From Mycobacterium sp. (GTDB lineage: Bacteria > Actinomycetota > Actinomycetes > Mycobacteriales > Mycobacteriaceae): a stretch of 6,899 nt of DNA. The notes beneath the pieces are model-generated. The model did not search any database. It was not told the origin of the DNA and worked only from the letters and a program-made list of their open reading frames with translations. A program made the translations under genes and the position numbers. Of this stretch, positions 1 to 6,563 are shown in pieces. The stretch's first letter is position 1. Each line of letters begins with the position of its first letter. The DNA is taken from positions 1-6,899 of the forward strand of contig JAFAQO010000694.1 of assembly GCA_019246375.1 (NCBI GenBank). Reading direction: 5' to 3'.

Positions 1-1131
1 GAGGTGACCAAGAAGGAGTACGGCCAGGAACTGGTCTTCACCGCCGAGGTCGACGTTCGCCCCGAGATCACACTTCCCGACCTGAGCGAACTGAAAATCA
101 CGGTGGATGCGGTTGAAGTCGCCGATGAGGACGTCGACGCCGAACTGCAGTCGCTGCGCGCCCGGTTCGGCACTCTCACCGGAGTCGACCGGCCGGCGGC
201 GGTCGGTGACTTCGTCTCGATCGACCTGTCCGCCAGCGTCGACGGCGAAGACGTGCCGGAGGCGGCGACCGCGGGCCTGTCACACGAGGTCGGTTCCGGC
301 AAGCTCGTCGAAGGGCTGGACGACGCGATCGTCGGCCTGACTGCCGGCGAGTCTCGCGTCTTCACCACCACCCTGGCGACTGGGCCGCATGCAGGCGAGG
401 AGGCCCAGGTCACCGTCACGCTCAGGTCGGTCAAGGAACGCGAACTGCCCGAACCCGACGACGAATTCGCGCAGCTGGCAAGCGAGTTCGACACCATCGA
501 TGAGCTCCGGGCCAACCTCGCCGACCAGGTCCGGCGGGTCAAGCGCATGCAGCAGGCCGAAAAGATCCGCAACGCCACGTTGGACAGCCTGCTCGAGCTG
601 GTTGAGGTCCCGCTGCCGGAAGCGGTCGTGCAAGCACAGGTCAACAACACCGTGCACAACGCCCTCCACGGCCTCGAGCACGACGAAACCAGGTTCGCCG
701 AAGCGCTCGCCAAACAGGGCTCCTCCCGCGAGGAATTCGATGCCAATGCCCGCGCCGCTGCCGAGAAGAATGTCAAGAGTCAGCTGCTGCTGGATGCCCT
801 GGCCGATGATCTGGGCATCCAGGTCAGTCAAGACGACTTGACCGAGCGACTGGTGGTCATGTCGCGGCAATACGGCGTCGAGCCGCAACAAATGGTGTCC
901 TACCTTCAGGAGAACAACCAGCTGCCGGCCATGTTCGCCGACGTGCGGCAGGGATTGACCATCGCCGCGGTTGTCGAGGCGGCCACGGTTACCGACACCG
1001 ACGGCAATGTGGTCGACACCGCCGAGTTTTTCGGCCGCCCGGAGGCCGACGATGGCGAGCCGGCCGGCGAGGCTGAGGAGGCCGAGGCAATTGCCACCCC
1101 GTCGGAACTGGCCGACGACGACACAGCATGA
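1..1131 (+). CDS. tig: Trigger factor (ribosome-associated chaperone and prolyl isomerase), 5'-truncated by window edge
   Basis: Trigger factor binds the ribosome exit tunnel and shields nascent chains in the cytosol. The frame is open from base 1, and the GTG at 4 is an internal valine codon, not a start. About 95 N-terminal residues, including the ribosome-docking loop, lie upstream of the window; I remember the M. tuberculosis protein as about 466 aa. Numbering from the GTG, an FKBP-type PPIase domain covers roughly residues 66-146 ([47 protein letters not shown]). A helical C-terminal chaperone domain follows at about 150-335 ([43 protein letters not shown]). The last ~30 residues are an acidic, low-complexity tail. 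clpP1 begins 96 nt after the stop, separated by what looks like an independent promoter. The family call is firm from continuous similarity and from the tig-clpP-clpX neighbourhood. Confidence 0.97.
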   Translation, partial: EVTKKEYGQELVFTAEVDVRPEITLPDLSELKITVDAVEVADEDVDAELQSLRARFGTLTGVDRPAAVGDFVSIDLSASVDGEDVPEAATAGLSHEVGSGKLVEGLDDAIVGLTAGESRVFTTTLATGPHAGEEAQVTVTLRSVKERELPEPDDEFAQLASEFDTIDELRANLADQVRRVKRMQQAEKIRNATLDSLLELVEVPLPEAVVQAQVNNTVHNALHGLEHDETRFAEALAKQGSSREEFDANARAAAEKNVKSQLLLDALADDLGIQVSQDDLTERLVVMSRQYGVEPQQMVSYLQENNQLPAMFADVRQGLTIAAVVEAATVTDTDGNVVDTAEFFGRPEADDGEPAGEAEEAEAIATPSELADDDTA

Positions 1132-1173
1132 CGCTGTGAGCGAACGCTCGCACTCGAGGGAGTGCACAGCGTC
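1130..1173 (+). repeat. Compound inverted repeat between tig and clpP1
   Basis: A perfect 9-bp inverted repeat (1130-1138 GACGCTGTG, 1165-1173 CACAGCGTC) encloses two smaller hairpins: about 1139-1148 (AGC, loop GAAC, GCT) and 1151-1164 (CACTC, loop GAGG, GAGTG). The RNA could fold as a three-way junction. It begins at the tig stop codon and has no T-run, so it could be a tig terminator or mRNA 3' stabiliser. Its left arm overlaps the putative ClgR box, so part of the symmetry may reflect protein binding to DNA. Confidence 0.45.
1132..1145 (-). promoter_or_regulatory. Probable ClgR operator upstream of clpP1P2
   Basis: Read on the minus strand this is GTTCGC-TCACA-GCG. That fits the ClgR box described in Streptomyces (GTTCGC, five bases, GCG) and the core CGCYNANRGCG described in Corynebacterium. 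ClgR is the actinobacterial activator of clp protease genes. The box is centred about 45 nt upstream of the -10-like TAGTGT, or about 57 nt before the start point inferred from it, a usual place for an activator that contacts RNA polymerase from upstream. The match is seen directly; binding is inferred. Confidence 0.6.
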
Positions 1174-1183
1174 GCCGGTTGGT

Positions 1184-1189
1184 TAGTGT
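1184..1189 (+). promoter_or_regulatory. Candidate -10 element for clpP1P2
   Basis: TAGTGT fits the mycobacterial TANNNT -10 pattern and predicts a start near 1196, giving a leader of about 32 nt. That leader contains an AGGTG ribosome site at 1216-1220, 7 nt before the clpP1 GTG. No convincing -35 is visible, which fits an activator-dependent promoter with the ClgR box upstream. This is a motif match only. Confidence 0.35.
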
Positions 1190-1227
1190 CGGTGCATACG
1201 GAACTGAAAGAAAGCAGGTGCCCCACT

Positions 1228-1830
1228 GTGAGCGATGTGACTACCATGCGTTCGAACACGCAGGGTCTGAACCTCATCGACTCGGTCTATGAGCGCTTGC
1301 TCACCGAGCGCATCATCTTCCTGGGCTCACAGATCGATGACGACATCGCCAACCGGCTGTGCGCGCAGATTCTGCTACTCGCCGCCGAAGACCCGACCAA
1401 GGACATCTCCGTGTACATCAACTCCCCGGGCGGGTCGATCAGCGCGGGTATGGCGGTCTACGACACCATGGTGCTGGCGCCGTGCGATATCGCGACCTAC
1501 GCGATGGGCATGGCGGCGTCGATGGGCGAGTTCTTGCTCGCGGCGGGCACCAAGGGCAAGCGTTACGCCTTGCCGCACGCCCGCATCCTGATGCATCAGC
1601 CGCTGGGCGGGGTGACCGGCAGCGCCGCAGACATCGCCATCCAGGCCGAGCAGTTCGCCGTCATCAAGAAGGAGATGTACCGGCTCAACGCGGAGTTCAC
1701 CGGTCAGCCGATTGAGCGCATCGAGGCGGATTCGGACCGCGACCGATGGTTCACCGCCCAGGAAGCTTTGGACTACGGCTTCGTCGATCACATCATCACC
1801 CGTTCACATCTCAACGGAGCCAAATCATGA
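1228..1830 (+). CDS. clpP1: ATP-dependent Clp protease proteolytic subunit ClpP1
   Basis: Serine peptidase of family S14. In mycobacteria ClpP1 forms a heptameric ring that stacks on a ClpP2 ring, giving the essential cytosolic ClpP1P2 protease fed by ClpX or ClpC1. From the GTG at 1228 the product is 200 aa, the length I recall for M. tuberculosis ClpP1. The catalytic triad is Ser98 (GMAASMGE), His123 (ILMHQPLGG) and Asp172 (SDRDRWF); the substrate-strand motif INSPGGS is at 65-70. An in-frame GTG at 1162 would add 22 residues unlike any ClpP N-terminus, so I chose 1228, which also has AGGTG 7 nt upstream. In M. tuberculosis a short propeptide is removed after residue 6 (Asp6/Met7); here residue 6 is Thr (MSDVTT, then MRSN). 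The stop overlaps the clpP2 start, indicating one operon with coupled translation. Confidence 0.97.
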   Translation: MSDVTTMRSNTQGLNLIDSVYERLLTERIIFLGSQIDDDIANRLCAQILLLAAEDPTKDISVYINSPGGSISAGMAVYDTMVLAPCDIATYAMGMAASMGEFLLAAGTKGKRYALPHARILMHQPLGGVTGSAADIAIQAEQFAVIKKEMYRLNAEFTGQPIERIEADSDRDRWFTAQEALDYGFVDHIITRSHLNGAKS

Positions 1831-2462
1831 ACCCTGACATCCGGCCGCAGGCGCGCTACATCCTGCCCTCGTTCGTTGAGCACTCGAGCTGGGGTGTCAA
1901 AGAGTCCAACCCGTACAACAAGCTGTTCGAGGAACGCATCATTTTCCTCGGTGTGCAGGTCGACGATGCGTCGGCGAACGACATCATGGCTCAGTTGCTG
2001 GTGCTCGAGTCGTTGGATCCGGACCGCGACATCACGATGTACATCAACTCCCCGGGCGGCGGGTTCACTTCGCTGATGGCGATCTACGACACGATGCAGT
2101 ACGTGCGGGCGGACATCCAAACGGTGTGCCTGGGTCAGGCTGCATCAGCCGCCGCGGTGCTGTTGGCCGCCGGGACGCCCGGTAAGCGGATGGCGCTGCC
2201 CAACGCCCGGGTGCTGATCCACCAGCCGTCGTTGGCGGGTGTGATTCAGGGCCAGTTCTCCGACCTGGAGATTCAGGCCGCCGAAATCGAGCGGATGCGC
2301 ACGCTGATGGAAACCACGCTGGCCCGGCACACCGGCAAGGACGCCGACGTCATCCGCAAAGACACCGATCGGGATAAAATCCTGACCGCCGACGAGGCCA
2401 AGGACTACGGGATCATCGACACCGTGCTGGAGTACCGGAAGCTCTCGACGCATACGGCGTGA
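1827..2462 (+). CDS. clpP2: ATP-dependent Clp protease proteolytic subunit ClpP2
   Basis: Second S14 peptidase subunit; in mycobacteria the ClpP2 ring is the one that docks the ATPase. The ATG at 1827 overlaps the clpP1 stop (ATGA) and has GGAG at 1816-1819, 7 nt upstream, giving 211 aa. The reading frame extends further upstream inside clpP1, but that part is overlap, not coding. The catalytic triad is Ser107 (GQAASAAA), His132 (VLIHQPS) and Asp183 (DTDRDK); INSPGGGF at 73-80 is the substrate-binding strand. The known M. tuberculosis propeptide cleavage site ([10 protein letters not shown]) is kept as Ala9/Arg10, but the propeptide is 9 residues rather than the 12 I recall. It shares a 22-nt identical stretch with clpP1 around the INSPGG codons. 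mmuM converges from the right 63 nt away. Confidence 0.97.
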   Translation: MNPDIRPQARYILPSFVEHSSWGVKESNPYNKLFEERIIFLGVQVDDASANDIMAQLLVLESLDPDRDITMYINSPGGGFTSLMAIYDTMQYVRADIQTVCLGQAASAAAVLLAAGTPGKRMALPNARVLIHQPSLAGVIQGQFSDLEIQAAEIERMRTLMETTLARHTGKDADVIRKDTDRDKILTADEAKDYGIIDTVLEYRKLSTHTA

Positions 2463-2519
2463 CGGTCCGCGTGATCGCCTAGACCGTAAACCGCAGGTCT
2501 CTACTCGCAGTAGTCCTGC
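2462..2519. terminator. Possible bidirectional terminator between convergent clpP2 and mmuM
   Basis: Two imperfect structures fill the convergent spacer. The first is ACGGTC (2462-2467) pairing with GACCGT (2482-2487) across a 14-nt loop. The second is GCAGG (2493-2497) pairing with CCTGC (2515-2519), enclosing CTACT-CGC-AGTAG (2501-2513) with a small internal bulge. Neither has a clear T-run, which is common for mycobacterial terminator candidates. The placement supports the call more than the stem quality does. Confidence 0.35.
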
Positions 2520-2525
2520 AAATCT

Positions 2526-3428
2526 TCAGTTTCCGAGGTGCCGCGGTGCCAGAACCCGCGCGATCTCGGCGATCTCAGCGGGTCCAACTCGGCAGCAGCC
2601 GCCGACGATGCGCGCTCCTGCCGAAACCCACCGCTGCGCCAGTTGGGCCGCGAATCGCGAAGAACCGGCCCACCCGTGGTGCTCACGGTCCCAACGCTCA
2701 CCGCTGTTCGGGTAGACGATCACCGGCTTGCCCGTTTCCGCGGCCACGGCGATGGCCGGCAGCACGTCGTCGGGCGCGCAGCAGTTGACCCCAACCGCGA
2801 CAATCTCCGGTACCCCGGCGGCCACAGCGAACGCGTCGGCGAGCGGTTGCCCGGCGCGGGTGCGGCTGCCCTCGATGGTGTAGCTCAGCCAGGCCGGCAC
2901 ACCGAGGCGCTGGATCAGGTTCACCAGCGCCTCGGCCTCGTCGATGTCGGGCACGGTTTCCACGGCAATGATGTCTGCTCCCGCGTCGGCCAGCACTTCC
3001 AGGCGGGGCTGGTGCCACCGTTCCAACTGCGCGCCGCTGAGCCCGTAGCGTCCGCGGTACTCCGACCCGTCGGCGAGCGCGGCACCGTACGGCCCGACTG
3101 AGGCGGCCACCCATTGGGCGCCCCCGCCGACCTGGTCGCGCGCCATCTCGGCGAGCTCGACGCTGCGCCGCAGCAACCGCACGGCGCCGTCGCGGTCGAT
3201 CCCGCGGGCGGCGAACCCCTCGAACGACGCCTGGTAGCTGGCAGTCGTGGCGATCATGGCGCCCGCCCGGAAATACGCGGCATGGACCGCGGTGATCTCC
3301 TGCGGCGCGTCGGCCAGCAGCCGCGCCGACCACAACGGGTCAGACAGATCGTTGCCCCGTGCCTCAAGTTCGGTGGCTAAGCCGCCGTCATTGATCAGCA
3401 CGGTATCGTCAGCCGGGGCGAATCCCAC
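2526..3428 (-). CDS. mmuM: Homocysteine S-methyltransferase (methionine salvage)
   Basis: Zinc-dependent cytosolic enzyme of the pfam02574 type. MmuM moves a methyl group from S-methylmethionine (or S-adenosylmethionine) to homocysteine, giving methionine. The product is 300 aa, the normal length for the family, from a GTG at 3428. The N-terminal motif INDGGLATELEARG (12-25) forms the start of the barrel and the homocysteine site. The three expected zinc ligands are Cys216 (VGVNC) and Cys278/Cys279 (IVGGCCRVGP). Other family blocks seen are TTASYQASFEGF (61-72), ETVPDIDEA (157-165), YPNSGERWD (239-247) and W253. No mmuP-type S-methylmethionine permease is adjacent. It lies opposite to the clp genes, as I recall for Rv2458. 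No Shine-Dalgarno is visible, but TACATT sits 6 nt before the start, suggesting leaderless translation. Confidence 0.94.
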   Translation of the reverse strand: MGFAPADDTVLINDGGLATELEARGNDLSDPLWSARLLADAPQEITAVHAAYFRAGAMIATTASYQASFEGFAARGIDRDGAVRLLRRSVELAEMARDQVGGGAQWVAASVGPYGAALADGSEYRGRYGLSGAQLERWHQPRLEVLADAGADIIAVETVPDIDEAEALVNLIQRLGVPAWLSYTIEGSRTRAGQPLADAFAVAAGVPEIVAVGVNCCAPDDVLPAIAVAAETGKPVIVYPNSGERWDREHHGWAGSSRFAAQLAQRWVSAGARIVGGCCRVGPAEIAEIARVLAPRHLGN

Positions 3429-3434
3429 AGCGCT

Positions 3435-3440
3435 AATGTA
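3435..3440 (-). promoter_or_regulatory. Candidate -10 element giving a leaderless mmuM mRNA
   Basis: On the minus strand TACATT fits TANNNT and is followed by six bases and then the GTG start codon, so the predicted transcription start falls on or next to the first base of the codon. Leaderless genes are common in mycobacteria and have this spacing. The absence of a purine-rich ribosome site nearby supports it. Confidence 0.5.
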
Positions 3441-3679
3441 GAACCGCCTGGGACGCCGGCCTCTCGGTCGAGTAACGGGCGCGACACGCCAGGGACACAG
3501 TCAGGCTTCCCGACGAGTGGTGGGGACCGTCAGACGCTATGTTCAGGCGGGCACGGATGAATACCACCGACGCGATTCGGCCTTATCGGTCGCATCACAG
3601 CCGAGCAAGCGGGTAGCGTCGGGAAATACACACGGCACCCCACCACGAACGGCGATACAGGAAGTAGGCTTTCAGCACC
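3441..3679. other. Divergent spacer between mmuM and clpX
   Basis: No convincing coding region is visible here; the short forward ORF at 3517-3705 has no ribosome site and runs into clpX in another frame. The spacer must hold the promoters of both genes. TAGGCT (3665-3670) fits TANNNT and ends 9 nt before the clpX ATG, which would leave a leader of only about three bases. TAGCGT (3614-3619) is an alternative that would leave a longer leader. A 9-bp inverted pair, GTGGTGGGG (3517-3525) and CCCCACCAC (3638-3646), brackets much of the spacer with its arms 112 nt apart; its meaning is unknown. Confidence 0.4.
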
Positions 3680-4963
3680 ATGGCGCGCATCGGAGACGGC
3701 GGTGACTTGCTGAAGTGCTCCTTCTGCGGGAAGAGTCAGAAACAGGTCAAGAAGCTTATTGCGGGCCCGGGCGTATACATCTGTGATGAGTGCATCGACC
3801 TGTGCAACGAAATCATCGAAGAGGAACTCGCCGACGCCGACGACGTCAAACTCGATGAACTGCCCAAGCCCGCCGAAATCCGGGAGTTCCTGGAGGGGTA
3901 CGTCATCGGGCAGGATACCGCCAAACGCACGCTGGCTGTCGCGGTCTACAACCACTACAAGCGCATCCAGGCCGGCGAAAAGGGCCGCGATTCCCGGTCT
4001 GCTGAGCCCGTCGAGCTGACCAAGTCCAACATCTTGATGCTCGGCCCCACCGGCTGTGGCAAGACCTACCTGGCGCAAACGCTGGCCAAGATGCTCAACG
4101 TGCCCTTCGCGATCGCCGATGCCACGGCACTGACCGAGGCAGGGTACGTCGGCGAGGACGTCGAAAACATCCTGCTCAAACTCATCCAGGCCGCCGATTA
4201 CGACGTCAAACGCGCCGAAACCGGCATCATCTATATCGACGAAGTGGACGAGATCGCCCGCAAGAGTGAAAACCCGTCGATCACCCGCGACGTGTCCGGC
4301 GAAGGGGTGCAACAGGCGCTGCTGAAAATACTCGAGGGCACCCAGGCGTCGGTACCCCCGCAGGGCGGACGCAAGCACCCGCACCAGGAATTCATCCAGA
4401 TCGACACCACGAACGTGCTGTTCATCGTGGCCGGTGCGTTCGCCGGGCTGGAGAAGATCGTCTCTGACCGGGTCGGCAAACGCGGCTTGGGTTTCGGCGC
4501 CGAGGTCCGCTCCAAGGCCGAGATCGACACCACCGATCATTTCGCCGAAGTGATGCCTGAAGACCTGATTAAGTACGGTCTGATCCCGGAATTCATCGGC
4601 CGGTTGCCGGTCGTCGCGTCGGTGACCAACCTGGACATGGATTCGCTGGTCAAGATCCTGTCTGAGCCGAAGAACGCGCTTGTCAAGCAGTACATCCGGC
4701 TTTTCGAGATGGACGGCGTGGAGCTGGAGTTCACCCGAGATGCGCTGGAGGCCATCGCCGAACAGGCGATCCATCGTGGCACCGGTGCCCGCGGGCTGCG
4801 CGCGATCATGGAAGAAGTCCTGCTTCCCGTCATGTATGACATCCCGAGCCGCGACGACGTCGCCAAGGTCGTGGTGACCAAGGAGACCGTGCAGGACAAC
4901 GTGTTGCCCACGATCGTGCCGCGCAAGCCGTCGCGCGCCGAGCGCCGCGACAAGAGCGCTTAG
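3680..4963 (+). CDS. clpX: ATP-dependent Clp protease ATP-binding subunit ClpX
   Basis: AAA+ hexameric unfoldase that recognises tagged substrates and threads them into ClpP1P2 in the cytosol. The product is 427 aa, one residue longer than I recall for M. tuberculosis. The N-terminal zinc-binding domain has Cys13, Cys16, Cys35 and Cys38. Walker A is GPTGCGKT (122-129), pore-1 loop GYVGED (155-160), Walker B IIYIDEVD (183-190), the RKH loop RKH (231-233), the ClpP-docking loop LGF (270-272), the arginine-finger segment EFIGRLP with Arg308, and sensor-2 GARGLR (369-374). Residue 191, directly after Walker B, is Glu (codon GAG at 4250-4252) where ClpX and HslU normally have Lys (IDEIDK). All other catalytic motifs are intact, so the gene looks functional. 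The ATG at 3680 gives the conserved [17 protein letters not shown] start; the ribosome site is weak (GTAGG, 3664-3668). Confidence 0.98.
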   Translation: MARIGDGGDLLKCSFCGKSQKQVKKLIAGPGVYICDECIDLCNEIIEEELADADDVKLDELPKPAEIREFLEGYVIGQDTAKRTLAVAVYNHYKRIQAGEKGRDSRSAEPVELTKSNILMLGPTGCGKTYLAQTLAKMLNVPFAIADATALTEAGYVGEDVENILLKLIQAADYDVKRAETGIIYIDEVDEIARKSENPSITRDVSGEGVQQALLKILEGTQASVPPQGGRKHPHQEFIQIDTTNVLFIVAGAFAGLEKIVSDRVGKRGLGFGAEVRSKAEIDTTDHFAEVMPEDLIKYGLIPEFIGRLPVVASVTNLDMDSLVKILSEPKNALVKQYIRLFEMDGVELEFTRDALEAIAEQAIHRGTGARGLRAIMEEVLLPVMYDIPSRDDVAKVVVTKETVQDNVLPTIVPRKPSRAERRDKSA

Positions 4964-4994
4964 CCTTAACTGAAGCGGCCCGCTCGCTAACGTT

Positions 4995-6290
4995 GTGACT
5001 GCCGACCGGGGCCGCGCCGAACATGCGGTGCCCCGGCGGTTAGCGTATGCCCTGGACCTGCTGAATTTTTCGCTGGCTGACGTCCGTGACGGGCTAGGTC
5101 CTTATCTGTCGATCTACCTGCTGATAACCCACCACTGGGACCAGGCTTCGATCGGATTCGTGATGGGTGTCGGCGGCATCGCCGCGATCGCCGCTCAGAC
5201 CCCCGTCGGCGCCATGGTCGACCGGACGGCGGCGAAGCGGGCGCTGGTCGTCGTCGGTGCGCTGGCGGTCACCGTCGGATCACTGGCGATGCCGCTGTTT
5301 CCCGGCTTCTATTCGATCTCGTTCCTGCAAGCCGTCACCGGCATCGCCGGGTCGGTGTTCGCTCCGGCGTTGGCGGCGATCACGCTGGGCGTCGTCGGCC
5401 CGCGGTTGTTCGCCCGGCGAATCGGGCGCAACGAATCGTTCAACCATGCCGGTAATGCATCGGCGGCTGCCGTTACCGGCGGACTTGCCTACTTCTTCGG
5501 CCCGGTGGTGGTCTTCTGGGTGCTCGCCGCCATGGCGGTGCTCAGCATTGTGGCGACGCTGCGTATCCCGCGTGACGCTATCGACGACGACGTGGCGCGC
5601 GGCATGGACCACGCGCCGGGCGAGCCGCACCACCAGCCGTCCCGGTTCGCAGTGCTCTTGCACAACCGCCGATTGTTGATCTTCACCGCGGCAATGGTGA
5701 CATTTCACTTCGCCAACGCCGCGATGCTGCCGCTGGTCGGCCAGGTGCTGGCGTTGCACAACAAAGACGTCGGCACCGCGATGATGGCTACCTGCATCGC
5801 CGGGGCGCAGGTCGTGATGGTGCCGGTCGCTTACATCGCTGGAGCCAGGGCCGACAGCTGGGGCCGCAAGCCGATCTTTCTGGTCGCATTCGCGGTGCTG
5901 GCCGTTCGCGGGTTCCTTTACACGCTGTCGGACAACTCCTATTGGTTGGTCGGGGTGCAGCTGCTCGACGGGGTGGGAGCCGGTATTTTCGGTGCGCTGT
6001 TCCCGCTTGTCATCCAAGACGTGACGCACGGAACCGGCCGATTCAACCTTAGCCTGGGCGCGGCCACCGCGGCCTGGGGTTTGGGGGCCTCGCTGTCCAA
6101 CGTCGTCGCGGGCTGGGTTGTGCTGCTCGCGGGCTACGACGCGGGGTTCATATCGCTGGGTGCGCTCGCCGCCGCCGGCTTCGTTCTCTACCTGATCGCG
6201 ATGCCGGAAACCGCCGACATCTGTGCCGAAGACGTATCGCCGGCCGGCGCCGAGGGAGCCACCACAGATCGCAGCCTCCCGAAGCGCTAG
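4995..6290 (+). CDS. Major facilitator superfamily transporter (Rv2456c-like), substrate unknown
   Basis: Integral membrane protein of 431 aa with about 12 hydrophobic segments in two six-helix halves. In each half the loop after the second helix carries the MFS motif A: GAMVDRTAAKR (72-82) and GARADSWGRKP (283-293). The halves are joined by a charged loop at about 191-225 rich in Asp, His and Arg. A conserved-looking RRIGRNESFNHAGN block (141-154) precedes the fifth helix. The C-terminal 25 residues are soluble. The GTG at 4995 has no clear Shine-Dalgarno, but its product starts with a charged segment that leads directly into helix 1, and no better start is visible. It follows clpX by 31 nt on the same strand, so co-transcription is likely. 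Position matches the gene I recall as Rv2456c, annotated only as a probable transporter. I see nothing that decides its substrate or direction; efflux is only a guess. Confidence 0.9.
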   Translation: MTADRGRAEHAVPRRLAYALDLLNFSLADVRDGLGPYLSIYLLITHHWDQASIGFVMGVGGIAAIAAQTPVGAMVDRTAAKRALVVVGALAVTVGSLAMPLFPGFYSISFLQAVTGIAGSVFAPALAAITLGVVGPRLFARRIGRNESFNHAGNASAAAVTGGLAYFFGPVVVFWVLAAMAVLSIVATLRIPRDAIDDDVARGMDHAPGEPHHQPSRFAVLLHNRRLLIFTAAMVTFHFANAAMLPLVGQVLALHNKDVGTAMMATCIAGAQVVMVPVAYIAGARADSWGRKPIFLVAFAVLAVRGFLYTLSDNSYWLVGVQLLDGVGAGIFGALFPLVIQDVTHGTGRFNLSLGAATAAWGLGASLSNVVAGWVVLLAGYDAGFISLGALAAAGFVLYLIAMPETADICAEDVSPAGAEGATTDRSLPKR

Positions 6291-6459
6291 CTGATGTTAC
6301 CGCCGCCTCCCGCGCATTCTTAGAGTTCGCCCGGCTTAAAAAGTGATGAACACCACATTATTGCTTCATCGGAGTCGGGAGTGCCCGCCTGACCTCGGCG
6401 TATGGTGGCATTCCGGCAGCGTGTTCCGGCGCGTTGCCGGCACGGATTACTAAGAGCAG

Positions 6460-6468
6460 TGCCATAAT
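6460..6468 (+). promoter_or_regulatory. Candidate extended -10 promoter for korA
   Basis: TG, one base, then CATAAT is one mismatch from the extended -10 consensus and predicts a start near 6475. The leader of about 90 nt would contain the 6507-6521 hairpin. The first base of the hexamer is C instead of the T preferred by mycobacterial sigma A, and there is no good -35, so support is weak. Confidence 0.27.
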
Positions 6469-6506
6469 CAGTACTACGAGTGACATACAAGTTTGGGCAG
6501 TGATTC

Positions 6507-6521
6507 CACTCCGACGGAGTG
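6507..6521 (+). repeat. Perfect short hairpin in the korA leader
   Basis: CACTCC and GGAGTG form a perfect 6-bp stem around GAC, ending 42 nt before the korA ATG. As DNA it is a 7+1+7 palindrome that could bind a dimeric regulator; as RNA it could be a leader hairpin or an attenuator-like element. No T-run follows. Confidence 0.4.
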
Positions 6522-6563
6522 CACCGGTTGCCGCGACGCAGAGCGCCTGTACGGAGAACGGCA

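Larger units (their letters stand above)
6291..6563. other. Lower-GC spacer upstream of korA, without a firmly supported gene
   Basis: My hand count over 6341-6500 gives about 55% GC, visibly lower than the flanking genes. No ORF with strong support is present. On the minus strand an open frame ends at 6358 and could start at TTG 6564 (68 codons) or ATG 6486 (42 codons), with a hydrophobic run MSLVVLIMALLLVI, but neither start has a ribosome site. Just beyond its stop, GATGAA (6345-6350) and TTCATC (6365-6370) can pair, followed on the minus strand by five Ts; this is a weak terminator candidate. TGCCATAAT (6460-6468) resembles an extended -10 for korA. Confidence 0.5.

Noticed and set aside
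280..1167. Long minus-strand ORF (295 codons) antisense to tig
   Set aside because: It lies wholly across tig, which has clear trigger factor homology. Long antisense frames are expected in GC-rich coding DNA, and the product resembles no family I recognise.
1162..1227. Upstream extension of ClpP1 from GTG 1162
   Set aside because: The added residues do not look like a ClpP propeptide, the candidate promoter would fall inside the coding region, and GTG 1228 gives the normal length with a ribosome site.
3530..4774. Minus-strand ORF of 414 codons antisense to clpX
   Set aside because: It mirrors the clpX codon structure; the Asp- and Arg-rich product has no recognisable domain. clpX is certain on the plus strand.
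5280..6029. Minus-strand ORF of 249 codons antisense to the MFS gene
   Set aside because: The product is rich in His, Arg and Gln with no domain, typical of a shadow of a hydrophobic membrane-protein gene.
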